The notes beneath the pieces were generated by a model. It saw nothing but the letters and a program-made list of their open reading frames with translations, did no database searches and was not told the origin of the DNA. A DNA stretch of 64,000 bases from JBBQVZ01 sp963695975 (GTDB taxonomy: Bacteria; Actinomycetota; UBA4738; HRBIN12). Location: positions 62,001-126,000 of the forward strand of contig CAVOIB010000009.1 of assembly GCA_963695975.1 (NCBI GenBank), written 5' to 3'. Position 1 is the first letter of the stretch; every line of letters begins with the position of its first letter. Shown piece after piece: positions 16,159 to 24,911 of this stretch. Made by a program: the position numbers and the translations under genes.

Positions 16159-17801
16159 CCACGCTTGCCAGCCTGGTCGGCGTCGAGAAGACGTATGGGT
16201 CCTGGACGGTCTTCCAGGGTCTGGACTTCGAGGTCACGGACCGCGCGCGTATCGGCGTGGTCGGTCCGAACGGCGCCGGGAAGTCCACGCTGCTCAAGAT
16301 CCTGGCCGAGCTTGAGGCGCCGACCTCGGGCGAGGTCGTCCGACGCAGGGGTCTGGTCGTCGCCTACCTCGATCAGAACCCCGACGGCGACGAGCGCACC
16401 GCGATCGCGACCGTGCTCTCCGCACGACCCGACGTCGCCCTCCTCGACGTAGAGCTTCGGGCAGTGGAGTCAGAGCTCGCGAAGCCGGCGGTGATCGGCG
16501 ATCTTCGGCGGATGGATCGCGTCCTCGAACGACAGCAAGGACTCCTCGACCGATGGGTCGAGATCGGCGGGCCGGGTCTGGAGGGTCAGGTTCGCGCGCA
16601 GCTGCTCGCTCTCGGCCTGCCCGAGGAGGACCTGGTACTCCCGACCGCCCGGCTCTCGGGCGGACAGCGGAAGCTCGTCGCGCTCGCCGCCTGCCTGATC
16701 CGCCAGCCCGATCTGCTGCTGCTGGACGAACCCGAAACGCACCTAGATGCAGACCGCCGCGAACAGCTCGAGGACACGATCGGAGCGTTCCCCGGAGGAG
16801 TCATCGCCGTGTCGCACGACCGATACCTCCTCGATGACACGGTAGATCTGATCGGCGAGCTCGCCGACGGGAGGATCACGCTCTGGCCGGGCAACTACTC
16901 CGCGTACGCGGTCGCGAAGGAGATCGCGCTTCAGCGGCAGCAGCAGCTCTACGTGACCCAGCAGAAGGAGATCGCACGCCTGGAGGCGGCGATCGCCCGC
17001 TTCAAGCTGTGGGCGAGCATCGTGGTGAACGAGCACCACATCATCCAAGCGCGGAACAAGCAACGCATGATCGATCGGATGGACCAGATCGAGCGGCCGG
17101 TGTTCGAGCGACGGAAGATCGCGCTCGAGATGCGCGCCGCTCAGCGTGGCGGGCAGAAGATCGTCGAGCTCCGCAACGTGACGATGGCGTTCGAGGACGA
17201 TCCCGTGTTGCTCGACGTGGACCTGACGATCACGCGAGGCGAGCGGGTCGGGGTGATCGGCGCGAACGGCTCCGGCAAGAGCGTGTTGGGGAGGATCCTT
17301 GCAGGCAGGATGGAGCCGACGGTCGGCGAGCGCTGGGCGGGGCCGTCGGTCGTGTTCGGCTACCTGGAACAGGGACATGAGACGGAGCCGCCGCATCTTA
17401 CGCCGATCGAGTTCGTCCGCAACGTGAAGCCGATGTACGAGGAGGACGCGGTCTCGCTCCTCGGGCGGTTCCTGTTCCGGTACGACCAGATGCGGCAGCC
17501 GGTCGGGACGCTGTCCGGTGGTGAGCGCACGCGGCTGCAGCTCTGCTTGCTGATGCTTGGCGGCGCGAACTGCCTGCTCCTCGACGAGCCGACGAACCAC
17601 CTCGACATCGAGAGCATGGAGGTACTTGAATCGACGCTCGAGTCCTTCGACGGGACCGTGATCGTCATCTCCCACGATCGCTACCTGCTGGACCGGATCC
17701 CTGACCGGATCCTTGAGTTGGGCGACGGTCACGTGCAGTCGTCGGTCGGCGGGTTCGACGATTGGGCGGCGGCGCGGCGCGGAGGGGGATCGAAGTCGTG
17801 A
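16155..17801 (+). CDS. ABC-F family ATPase
   Basis: The 548-residue soluble protein has two ABC domains and no membrane segment. Domain 1: VVGPNGAGKSTLLK, LSGGQRKLVALA, LLLLDEPETHLD, VSHDRYLL. Domain 2: VIGANGSGKSVLGR, LSGGERTRLQLC, LLLDEPTNHLD, ISHDRYLLDRI. The linker FERRKIALEMRAAQRGGQ connects them. ABC-F proteins act on the ribosome in translation or antibiotic protection. The first Walker B reads DEPETHLD in place of the family hallmark DEPTNHLD, an odd substitution. GTG start overlaps the GNAT stop; the stop overlaps the next start. Confidence 0.9.
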   Translation: MTTLASLVGVEKTYGSWTVFQGLDFEVTDRARIGVVGPNGAGKSTLLKILAELEAPTSGEVVRRRGLVVAYLDQNPDGDERTAIATVLSARPDVALLDVELRAVESELAKPAVIGDLRRMDRVLERQQGLLDRWVEIGGPGLEGQVRAQLLALGLPEEDLVLPTARLSGGQRKLVALAACLIRQPDLLLLDEPETHLDADRREQLEDTIGAFPGGVIAVSHDRYLLDDTVDLIGELADGRITLWPGNYSAYAVAKEIALQRQQQLYVTQQKEIARLEAAIARFKLWASIVVNEHHIIQARNKQRMIDRMDQIERPVFERRKIALEMRAAQRGGQKIVELRNVTMAFEDDPVLLDVDLTITRGERVGVIGANGSGKSVLGRILAGRMEPTVGERWAGPSVVFGYLEQGHETEPPHLTPIEFVRNVKPMYEEDAVSLLGRFLFRYDQMRQPVGTLSGGERTRLQLCLLMLGGANCLLLDEPTNHLDIESMEVLESTLESFDGTVIVISHDRYLLDRIPDRILELGDGHVQSSVGGFDDWAAARRGGGSKS

Positions 17802-18484
17802 CCGACGTCGCGCTCGGTCGCATCGAGCGTGATGTCGTGATATGCCGCGCCTGCCCGCGATTGGTCGACTGGCGGGAGGAGGTGGCGCGCGAGAAGGTCG
17901 CGCGCTTCGCTGATGAGGAATACTGGGGGAGACCTGTCCCGGGCTTCGGGGATCCTGACGCGCGCGTCTTGATCCTGGGGCTCGCGCCCGCGGCACACGG
18001 CGGGAACAGAACCGGCCGGATCTTCACGGGTGACCGATCCGGGGACTTCCTCTTTGCGTCGCTCCACCGTACGGGCTTGGCGAACCAGGCGACGTCAGTC
18101 GCTCGGGACGACGGCCTGCTCCTCGCCGGCGCCTACGTGAGCGCCGTCAACCGATGCGCGCCGCCGGCCAATAAGCCACTGCCGGAGGAGCGCGACCGAT
18201 GCCTGCCGTTCCTGGAACGCGAGATCACCGCTCTGGCTGACCTCCGCGTGATCGTCGCGCTGGGGGCCTACGCGTGGGACGGCGCGTTCCGAGCGCTCGG
18301 TGCGCTCGGACATCTGGTCCGGCCGAAGCCGAGGTTCGGTCACGGCGCGAAGTCGGCGGTGGGGCCATATGCGCTCCTGGGTTGCTTCCACCCCAGCCAG
18401 CAGAACACGTTCACCGGCAAGCTCACTCCCGCCATGCTCGATGACGTCATGCGCCGCGCGCTGGCGGCGGGTCGCGCGCCGTGA
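17798..18484 (+). CDS. Uracil-DNA glycosylase, family 5 (UdgB-like)
   Basis: The 228-residue protein has the Fe-S-type UDG features: N-terminal CRACPRLVDWREE with cluster cysteines, motif A GLAPAAHGGNRTGRIFTGDR, a further Cys in VNRCAPPANKPLPEERDRC, and motif B CFHPSQQNTFTGKLT. Family 5 enzymes remove uracil, and often hypoxanthine or other deaminated bases; motif A here has Ala where family 4 has a Glu. GTG 17798 follows GGAGGGGGAT and overlaps the ABC-F stop. Confidence 0.9.
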   Translation: MTDVALGRIERDVVICRACPRLVDWREEVAREKVARFADEEYWGRPVPGFGDPDARVLILGLAPAAHGGNRTGRIFTGDRSGDFLFASLHRTGLANQATSVARDDGLLLAGAYVSAVNRCAPPANKPLPEERDRCLPFLEREITALADLRVIVALGAYAWDGAFRALGALGHLVRPKPRFGHGAKSAVGPYALLGCFHPSQQNTFTGKLTPAMLDDVMRRALAAGRAP

Positions 18485-18517
18485 AGTAGACGGCCCAGAC
18501 GTATCGGCGGTCACTCG

Positions 18518-18523
18518 TATCCT
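18518..18523 (+). promoter_or_regulatory. -10-like TATCCT, leaderless start
   Basis: TATCCT ends 7 nt before ATG 18531, with no ribosome binding site between them. Confidence 0.4.
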
Positions 18524-18530
18524 TGGCCGT

Positions 18531-20495
18531 ATGGGTCGTCATGGGCGGATGTGGGCGGCGCCGATCGCCGAAGGGGACAAACGTCCCATCTCGCGGACCA
18601 CGATCCGCCGTGTCGTCGCGACCTTCCGCCCGTACCGACGGCGAGTGACCGTGGTCGCCGTCGCCATCATCGTGACATCCGCCCTGGGGATCGTGAACCC
18701 ACTCCTGATCAAGCGGGTCTTCGACACCGGCCTGAACTGCACGACGACGGCATGCCACCCCGACCTCCCGGTCCTCTACCGGCTGGTCGCGCTGATGATC
18801 GCGATCCCGATCATCACGGGCGCGATCGGCGTCGGCCAGACGTACCTGTCGAACCTCGTCGGCCTGAAGGTGATGCAGGACCTGCGCAACGCCCTCTACA
18901 AGCACCTGCAGTTCATGCCCCTCCGATTCTTCACGACCACGAGAACGGGCGAGATCCAATCGCGCCTGGCGAACGATGTCGGAGGCGTTCAATCGGTCGT
19001 CACCAGCACGGCGGCATCGCTGCTCGCAAACATCGTGATCATCATCAGCACGCTGATCGCGATGCTCCTGCTGTCGTGGCAGCTCACGCTGATGTCTCTC
19101 TGCATCACGCCGGTCTTCATCTGGCTGACCGTCAAGGTGGGAAGGGCACGGCGTGAGGTCGCAACGAGCACGCAGAAGACCCTCGCGGATCTCACGGCGA
19201 TCACCGAGGAGACGTTGAGCGTCAGCGGCATCCTCCTGTCCAAGTCGTTCGGCCGTCAGCGACACGAGATCGACCGCTACCGCGAGGAGAACCAGCGACT
19301 CACCGGCTTCACGATCCGCCAGACGATGATCGGTCAGTCGTTCTTCGCGATCGTCGGCACCTTCTTCTCGATCATGCCGGCGCTCACGTACCTCGTGGTC
19401 GGCTGGGTGACCTCGAACGATCCCGCGGCGATGACAGCGGGGACGATCGTCGCGTTCACCACGCTGCAGTCAAGGATCTTCTTCCCGATCGGATCCATGC
19501 TGCAGGTCTCCAACGACGTACAGACGTCGTTCGCGCTGTTCGACCGCATCTTCGAGTACCTCGACATGCCGCAAGACATCATGGACGCGCCCGATGCGGT
19601 CGTGATCGACCCGGAACAGGTGCGAGGGCACGTGCGGCTCCGCGACGTGCGCTTCCACTACGACACCCCGCCCCCGGACCAGATACCGGTGTCGCCCCCG
19701 GACGAGGGCGCAGCGCTTCAGGACGACCAGGAAGGACCGCGTCCTTGGACGCTCAACGGCGTGGATCTGGAGATCCTCCCCGGGCAGCTGGCCGCGCTCG
19801 TCGGTCCGAGCGGCGCCGGCAAGACGACGATCACCTACCTCGTTCCACGCCTCTACGATGTGCAGGAAGGCGCCGTCGAGATCGACGGCATCGACGTCCG
19901 CAAGATCGCGCTCGAGTCGCTCGGTGACATGGTCGGCGTCGTGACGCAAGAGACGTACCTGTTCCACACGACCATCCGCCGCAACCTGCTCTATGGGAAG
20001 CCCGACGCGTCGCAGGAAGAGCTGGAGGAGGCGGCTCGTTCCGCCAACATCCACGACCGGATCGCCGAGCTCGCCCAGGGCTACGACACGATCGTCGGGG
20101 AGCGAGGGTACAAGCTCTCCGGGGGTGAGAAGCAGCGCCTCGCGATCGCGCGCGTGATCCTGAAGGACCCGCGCATCCTGATCCTGGACGAGGCCACGTC
20201 GTCGCTGGACACAACGTCCGAGCGGCTGGTCCAGGCCGCCCTCGAGCCGTTGATGGAGGGCCGGACCACGATCGCGATCGCGCATCGCCTCTCCACCATC
20301 CTGAAGGCCGATGTGATCTTCGTGGTCGATCGGGGCCGGATCGTCGAGCGCGGTACCCACGACGAGCTGCTCGCGCTCGATGGCCTGTACGCGCAGTTGT
20401 ACGAGCAGCAGTTCCGCGGTGGATTGATCCAGGCGGTGTTCGAGGATGGCGTGATCCTGGCCTCGGGCGAGATCGTCCGGACCGCGAGCAACTAG
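18531..20495 (+). CDS. ABC transporter exporter (membrane-ATPase fusion)
   Basis: The 654-residue half-transporter has an N-terminal six-helix domain (about residues 25-330) and a C-terminal ATPase with Walker A ALVGPSGAGKTT, Q-loop VVTQETYLF, signature LSGGEKQRLAIAR, Walker B ILILDEATSSLD and the H-loop AIAHRLSTI. It works as a dimer exporting lipids, drugs or peptides; the substrate is unknown. A proline-rich insert (TPPPDQIPVSPPDEGAA) interrupts the early ATPase domain. Its stop lies within a hairpin shared with the convergent GNAT gene. Confidence 0.92.
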   Translation: MGRHGRMWAAPIAEGDKRPISRTTIRRVVATFRPYRRRVTVVAVAIIVTSALGIVNPLLIKRVFDTGLNCTTTACHPDLPVLYRLVALMIAIPIITGAIGVGQTYLSNLVGLKVMQDLRNALYKHLQFMPLRFFTTTRTGEIQSRLANDVGGVQSVVTSTAASLLANIVIIISTLIAMLLLSWQLTLMSLCITPVFIWLTVKVGRARREVATSTQKTLADLTAITEETLSVSGILLSKSFGRQRHEIDRYREENQRLTGFTIRQTMIGQSFFAIVGTFFSIMPALTYLVVGWVTSNDPAAMTAGTIVAFTTLQSRIFFPIGSMLQVSNDVQTSFALFDRIFEYLDMPQDIMDAPDAVVIDPEQVRGHVRLRDVRFHYDTPPPDQIPVSPPDEGAALQDDQEGPRPWTLNGVDLEILPGQLAALVGPSGAGKTTITYLVPRLYDVQEGAVEIDGIDVRKIALESLGDMVGVVTQETYLFHTTIRRNLLYGKPDASQEELEEAARSANIHDRIAELAQGYDTIVGERGYKLSGGEKQRLAIARVILKDPRILILDEATSSLDTTSERLVQAALEPLMEGRTTIAIAHRLSTILKADVIFVVDRGRIVERGTHDELLALDGLYAQLYEQQFRGGLIQAVFEDGVILASGEIVRTASN

Positions 20496-20514
20496 TCTAT
20501 TTCAGACTAGTTGC
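20488..20514. terminator. Bidirectional hairpin over two stop codons
   Basis: GCAACTAGTCT (20488-20498) and AGACTAGTTGC (20504-20514) form a perfect 11-bp stem with loop ATTTC. It covers the stop codons of both convergent genes (TAG at 20493-20495, TGA on the minus strand at 20502-20504). It probably terminates both transcripts. Confidence 0.65.
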
Positions 20515-20999
20515 TTCTCGTACGACAGGAGCACGAACCCGTCGGGGAACACCCTGTCGTCCCCGCGTTCGTATCCCAGCGACTCGTACATGCGCTGGGC
20601 CGCCTGCATCCGCTGCGTCGTGTGTAGGCTGACGGTCGTGCGTCCGGCATCGCGTGCCCGCGACTCGCAAGCGGACATCAAGAGCCGTCCTACCCCCCGG
20701 CCTCGGGTATCCGGGTGAACGCCGAGCATCCGGATGTGTGCCTCGTGCGGCGCGAGCGGGTCGTCGTCTGCCTCGGTCCGGCCTTCGAGCTCTAGGGTCG
20801 CGGAGCCCACGATCTCACCGTCTTCAACCGCGACGAGGATCGTCGTTCGCGCCGCGCGGCCCTCTACATCCTCGATGCGCGCCAGGTAGTCGACCCAGTC
20901 GGCGCTGCCTTCGCGGGCGAACTCGCGGTACGCCTCCGCGGTGACCGAACCGGCGGCGCCGTACTCGTCGGGACCGGCTTCACGGATCTCGATCGTCAC
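20502..20999 (-). CDS. GNAT family N-acetyltransferase
   Basis: The 165-residue protein shows a GNAT core: ILVAVEDGEIVGSATLEL, HIRMLGVHPDTRGRGVGRLL (acetyl-CoA pyrophosphate loop RGRGVG), ESRARDAGRTTVSLHT, and RMYESLGYERGDD. The substrate is unknown. The GTG start has no ribosome binding site; a TAGCCT box on the same strand ends 7 nt upstream, so the transcript may be leaderless. It is divergent from the MarR gene. Confidence 0.87.
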   Translation of the reverse strand: MTIEIREAGPDEYGAAGSVTAEAYREFAREGSADWVDYLARIEDVEGRAARTTILVAVEDGEIVGSATLELEGRTEADDDPLAPHEAHIRMLGVHPDTRGRGVGRLLMSACESRARDAGRTTVSLHTTQRMQAAQRMYESLGYERGDDRVFPDGFVLLSYEKQLV

Positions 21000-21006
21000 G
21001 GGCGGC

Positions 21007-21012
21007 AGGCTA
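21007..21012 (-). promoter_or_regulatory. -10-like TAGCCT (minus strand), leaderless start
   Basis: Read on the minus strand, TAGCCT is followed by seven bases and then the GTG at 20999. Confidence 0.35.
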
Positions 21013-21022
21013 GCCGATGGGG

Positions 21023-21043
21023 ATGGTCAGCCAGATTGACCAT
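21023..21043. promoter_or_regulatory. Inverted repeat, possible MarR operator
   Basis: ATGGTCA (21023-21029) and TGACCAT (21037-21043) are perfect 7-bp arms around a 7-bp spacer. The site lies between the two divergent genes, right before the preferred marR start. Arm length and spacing fit a winged-helix dimer site. Confidence 0.45.
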
Positions 21044-21052
21044 CGCGGGCCG

Positions 21053-21508
21053 ATGCCCGAAGATGCCCCGGTGTCGGAATCCGATCTCTCGCGTCAGCTC
21101 CTCGAATCGCATCGCGCGCTGGCCGCCGAACTCGTCGCCGGATTGGCCGAACGCGGCTACGACGACCTGCGACCCGGACACGCAGCGGTGTTCCTCCACG
21201 TGGATCGCCGCTCGGGAACGCGGCTCACGGAGCTCGCCCGCCGGGCGCACATGACCAAGCAGGGCATGATGTTCGTGGTGGACGACCTCGAGTCCCGTGG
21301 GTACGTGCGACGCGCTCCCGATCCCGACGACTCGCGCGCCAAGGTCGTGAAGCTCACCGCCCACGGCCGGCGAGCTGCTGGTGAGACCCGTCGCACGGTG
21401 CAGGCGATCGAGTCGCGCACCCGTCGGACGCTTGGGGAGCGGCGCTACGAGGCGTTGCGTGAGGCGCTCGACGCGATCGCGTCGTCCTCCGATCATCCGT
21501 CGTCCTGA
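21053..21508 (+). CDS. MarR-family transcriptional regulator
   Basis: The protein (151 residues from ATG 21053) is a winged helix-turn-helix regulator: AVFLHVDRRSGTRLTELARR, recognition helix AHMTKQGMMFVVDDLESRGY, and the wing VRRAPDPDDSRAKVVKLTAH. MarR proteins bind palindromes as dimers and release DNA on ligand binding. ATG 21017 would add 12 residues but place the inverted repeat (21023-21043) inside the gene; the later start puts it in the leader. GTG 21071 is also possible. Likely targets are itself and the divergent GNAT gene. Confidence 0.88.
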   Translation: MPEDAPVSESDLSRQLLESHRALAAELVAGLAERGYDDLRPGHAAVFLHVDRRSGTRLTELARRAHMTKQGMMFVVDDLESRGYVRRAPDPDDSRAKVVKLTAHGRRAAGETRRTVQAIESRTRRTLGERRYEALREALDAIASSSDHPSS

Positions 21509-21517
21509 GCCGGTCGG

Positions 21518-23650
21518 TCACAGCACCACGGTCTCGATCCGCGCAGGTCCGATCTCGACCGCGCGTCCGGCGACCTCGATCCGCATCGGCGTGCCGGCGA
21601 GCGGGTTCCACAGTCGGGCCTCGATCCGATCGCCCCTCCTGCGGACGCTCGAGAGCTGTGCCGCGCCCGCCAGCTCCAGCAGGGAGCCGCTCGAGGGCCG
21701 GGTTCCGAGGCCGGCGGAGGTCGCGGTGGCGAACGGCAGCGCGAACCGCTCCCAATTGGCGAGCAGTCCGCCGCGGTTGGCGTTCGGCCAGATCCCGAGT
21801 GAGAACGTCGTCCGCCCGAGCATCTGCCCGAGCGGCGTCGGGACGTCGGGGCCTGCGTCGAACGGCCGGGTGGCAAGCACCTTCCGGCTGATCGTGCCGA
21901 CGCATCGCAGCAACGTCACGGCGAGCGATTCGCCGCCGACCACCTCGTACTCGAACACGCCCTCCTGGAAGATCGCCGTGCCGGCCGCGAGGACGACGCC
22001 TCGGGCGGGCCAGGTCGCGGACGGGGCCTCCAGCTCGCTGCCTTCTGACCGCAGCGGACGCTCGACCAGCTCGAACGGCGAGCCGGCCAGCACCGTCTGC
22101 GTCGCGCCGCCGAGCGGCACGTGGAGCCGCAGGCGATGGTCAGGCCGCCCGTTCTCGATCGCGCCATCGACGCGCACGAATGGCTCTCCCGCGCGTCGCG
22201 CGAAACGCAGCGCCACCTCGAGTCGATCGTCGAACCACGCCCGCGCCTCTCGGCCGCTCACGTGCAACTGGGCGGGCCGCCTCGGGACCTGTCCGGGCTC
22301 CGCGTAGCAGTAGTTGTAGAGATCGCCGACGTCAGGCTCGTCCAGCAGGACGAGCTCGATCCCGTCGATCACGATCGAGCCGTCGTGGCCTTCGCGCATT
22401 TCGACTGGCAGGTCGCCGGGCGGGTGCGCGTCGGAGGCGACGCGCCACCCGAGTCCGGGAACGCCCTCCCGTTCGAACGGCGAGGGGTTGAAGCGGAGCT
22501 CGCCAGCCCGATCGACTTGGCGGCCGAGCGCTGTGAGCGCGTCTTGGACGATCCGCTCCCCGATGGTGCGCGCCTCCATGAACCGCGCGTCGACATCGAG
22601 GGCCACCTGGTCGTGCGAACACCCGCACGCGGAGTCGTGCGCTCCGTTCCAGAGCAGCAGGGTCCAGGCGCGGTCGAGCTCACCGGCCGGCCATCCGACG
22701 CCGGTGACCAGCGCGGCGAGCGGCTCCGCATAGCGTTCGATCAGCGCTTCTACCCGGCCGCGTTCGCGCTTCTGGTGGACGCGCGCCGAGGTGACGTTCG
22801 GGAGCAGATGTGCGCGCGCCGACGACCGGAGCTCGCCACGCCATATCGGCGGGTCCGCCTCGAGCCGCTGCTCGGCGAGGTGCCGTTCCAGGCCGCCGAT
22901 CGATGCGTCGACCTCGTCGAGGTTGGCCTTCGCCAACGCCAACCGGTCGGGCAGGGTGGCGTCAGGCCCTGCGTGGTCGTAGCCGACCATCACGAGCATG
23001 CGGTCGCTCGCCATGAACGGTCGCTGGCGCTGGACGGAGCGGACGATCGCCTCCGCGAGCTCGGACGGGTGAGACGTCTTGTCGAACGCGGCCCCGGCGA
23101 AGTAGCCGAACGCCAGGTACTCGGTGAGGACGTGACTGCCGTCGGGCGCCTCCCACTGGAACGTGTCACGGTCGATCTCTGCCGGGACGCCGCGCCAAAC
23201 GATCGCGCGCTCGACGCCGCCCTGTCGCAAGATCTGCGGCATCTGCCCGATGTGGCCGAACTGATCGGGCAGGTATCCGACCTCGAGCGCGCGACCGAGC
23301 GCCCGCGCACGCGCGAGGCCGCGTTCCAGGTTGCGGATGTGCGACTCGCCGGACGTCAGGAACTCGTCCATCTGCGTGAACCAGGGTCCGGCGGACAGCC
23401 TGCCCTCGCGGATGAGCCGTTCCACGTCCCCGGCTCGCTCGGGCCGCAGCTCGAGGTAGTCGTCGATCATCGCGGTTTGCCCGTCGAGGTGGAAGTGTGG
23501 GAATCCCGCCTCGGCGAGTTCGATCAGCGTGTCCATCATCGCGACCAGTCGCTTGGAGAAGACGCTGAACGGTTCGTACCACTCGCGATCCCAATGGGTG
23601 TGCGGCACCAACGTGACCGTGATCGGATCCATGGCGCCGAAGTCTCGCAC
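21518..23650 (-). CDS. Glycoside hydrolase family 38 alpha-mannosidase
   Basis: The 710-residue cytoplasmic enzyme has the GH38 catalytic domain: VPHTHWDREWYEPF with zinc His/Asp, the GH38-conserved FPHFHLDGQTAM segment, GYLPDQFGHIGQMPQIL with the nucleophile Asp, WEAPDGSHVL, and NGAHDSACGCSHDQVALDV with further zinc ligands. The remaining half is the beta-sandwich C-terminal domain. It trims alpha-mannosides. AGGAGG lies four bases upstream of GTG 23650. Divergent from DUF309, 25 bp apart. No signal peptide is visible. Confidence 0.92.
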   Translation of the reverse strand: MRDFGAMDPITVTLVPHTHWDREWYEPFSVFSKRLVAMMDTLIELAEAGFPHFHLDGQTAMIDDYLELRPERAGDVERLIREGRLSAGPWFTQMDEFLTSGESHIRNLERGLARARALGRALEVGYLPDQFGHIGQMPQILRQGGVERAIVWRGVPAEIDRDTFQWEAPDGSHVLTEYLAFGYFAGAAFDKTSHPSELAEAIVRSVQRQRPFMASDRMLVMVGYDHAGPDATLPDRLALAKANLDEVDASIGGLERHLAEQRLEADPPIWRGELRSSARAHLLPNVTSARVHQKRERGRVEALIERYAEPLAALVTGVGWPAGELDRAWTLLLWNGAHDSACGCSHDQVALDVDARFMEARTIGERIVQDALTALGRQVDRAGELRFNPSPFEREGVPGLGWRVASDAHPPGDLPVEMREGHDGSIVIDGIELVLLDEPDVGDLYNYCYAEPGQVPRRPAQLHVSGREARAWFDDRLEVALRFARRAGEPFVRVDGAIENGRPDHRLRLHVPLGGATQTVLAGSPFELVERPLRSEGSELEAPSATWPARGVVLAAGTAIFQEGVFEYEVVGGESLAVTLLRCVGTISRKVLATRPFDAGPDVPTPLGQMLGRTTFSLGIWPNANRGGLLANWERFALPFATATSAGLGTRPSSGSLLELAGAAQLSSVRRRGDRIEARLWNPLAGTPMRIEVAGRAVEIGPARIETVVL

Positions 23651-23663
23651 GCAGCCTCCTGGG

Positions 23664-23669
23664 TAGCAT
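23664..23669 (+). promoter_or_regulatory. -10-like TAGCAT, leaderless start
   Basis: TAGCAT ends 6 nt before ATG 23676 in the 25-bp gap between divergent genes; no ribosome binding site is seen for this strand. Confidence 0.4.
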
Positions 23670-23675
23670 GTCGGG

Positions 23676-24167
23676 ATGCCTCAGGAAGCGCAGGGCAAAA
23701 CCGGCCTCCCGAGCGAGAAACGGCAGAAGCCGGAACGCCCCCGCGATCTGCTCGGCCGCCCGCAGCCGTGGGACGCGCCGAACGAGCTCGAGATGCCGGA
23801 CTTCGACGCGCTCAGCGTCGAGCAGAACCACGAGCTCGGTCGGCGGTTCGTCAGAGAGGGGAAGTATTTCCCGGCCCACGAAGCGTGGGAGACGGCGTGG
23901 AAGCAGGCGCGAGGCACCGACGACGCCGAATTCTTCAAGGGACTCTCGCAGATGGGCGCGGGCTACGTGCATCTGCTGAGAGGGAACGCGCACGGCACCG
24001 TGACGCTGCTCCGCCGAGCATCCGGACGCGTGGTCCGGTACCCGGACGGATACCGAGGGATCCACACGGAAGCGTTGCACGACAGGCTCGAAGCAGATGC
24101 CATGCTCGTGGAGAGCGGAGCGCTCGTCCCGGGCGAGGGCGCAGCGTTCGCTCCGCCCGACGTGTAA
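23676..24167 (+). CDS. DUF309 family protein
   Basis: The 163-residue protein has the DUF309 helical core: GRRFVREGKYFPAHEAWETA with the H-E-x-W motif, AEFFKGLSQMGAGYVHLLRG and a final YPDGYRG segment. The first 45 residues are a polar, Pro/Lys-rich extension, partly disordered. Biochemical function of the family is unknown. The following methyltransferase starts 15 bp after the stop, so the two may be co-expressed. Confidence 0.85.
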   Translation: MPQEAQGKTGLPSEKRQKPERPRDLLGRPQPWDAPNELEMPDFDALSVEQNHELGRRFVREGKYFPAHEAWETAWKQARGTDDAEFFKGLSQMGAGYVHLLRGNAHGTVTLLRRASGRVVRYPDGYRGIHTEALHDRLEADAMLVESGALVPGEGAAFAPPDV

Positions 24168-24181
24168 CCTGTGCAGGAACG

Positions 24182-24901
24182 ATGAGTCAGATCGCGCAGA
24201 CCGAGATGGAGTGGAAGGGCCGGACCGGGCCCTTCACGATCTTGTTGAACCCCGGCGTCTTCAGTCCGACGCACACCAGTCGCACGCTCGCGGAAGCGCT
24301 CGAGATCGGCCCCGACGACACCGTGATCGATGTGGGATGCGGCAGCGGCATCCTCTCGTTCGTTGCTGCCCGGCTCGGGGCGAAGCGCGTGATCGGGTGC
24401 GACATCTCCGAGGAGGCGGTCGAGGCCGCGGCGAAGAACGCAAAGCGTCTGGGGCTGGACGATCGCGTGGAGTTCCGTGCGGGAAGCCTCCTGGAGCCGG
24501 TGCGCGACGTTCAGGCGTCGGTGCTGATCGGCGACGTGTCCGGCATCCCCGACGAGATCGCCGAGGTCACGGGGTGGTTCCCGGACGGCCGCGCCGGCGG
24601 ACCGACCGGCGCCGAGCTCCCCCGGATGATGATCGAGAGCATCGGCGACACGCTCGCGCACGGTGGGCGGCTCTACCTGCCGACCGGCACGATCCAGGAC
24701 GAGAAGTCCATCCTTGAGGCTGCGCATCGGGTGTTCGGCGACAACATGGAGCCAGTTATCGAACGCGAGTTCCCGTTGCCTGACATCGTGGGGAAATCGG
24801 TCGCCGCCGCGCGCATGATGAAGGAGGGGCTGTTGAACCTCCATCGCCGAGGCAGCCGGTGGCTCTGGCGTCTGCAGATCTGGCGCTGCATCCGCACCTG
24901 A
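24182..24901 (+). CDS. SAM-dependent methyltransferase
   Basis: The 239-residue protein is a class I methyltransferase with motif I VIDVGCGSGILSFVAARLGA, motif II RVIGCDISEEAVEAAAKNAK and a region around LIGDVSGIPDEIAEVT where N-methylating relatives carry (N/D)PPY; here there is no such motif. It resembles the catalytic part of PrmA-like enzymes, but the substrate is unknown. CAGGAA precedes the ATG by 3 bases. It may be co-transcribed with DUF309. Confidence 0.82.
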   Translation: MSQIAQTEMEWKGRTGPFTILLNPGVFSPTHTSRTLAEALEIGPDDTVIDVGCGSGILSFVAARLGAKRVIGCDISEEAVEAAAKNAKRLGLDDRVEFRAGSLLEPVRDVQASVLIGDVSGIPDEIAEVTGWFPDGRAGGPTGAELPRMMIESIGDTLAHGGRLYLPTGTIQDEKSILEAAHRVFGDNMEPVIEREFPLPDIVGKSVAAARMMKEGLLNLHRRGSRWLWRLQIWRCIRT

Positions 24902-24911
24902 CGGGGACGCG

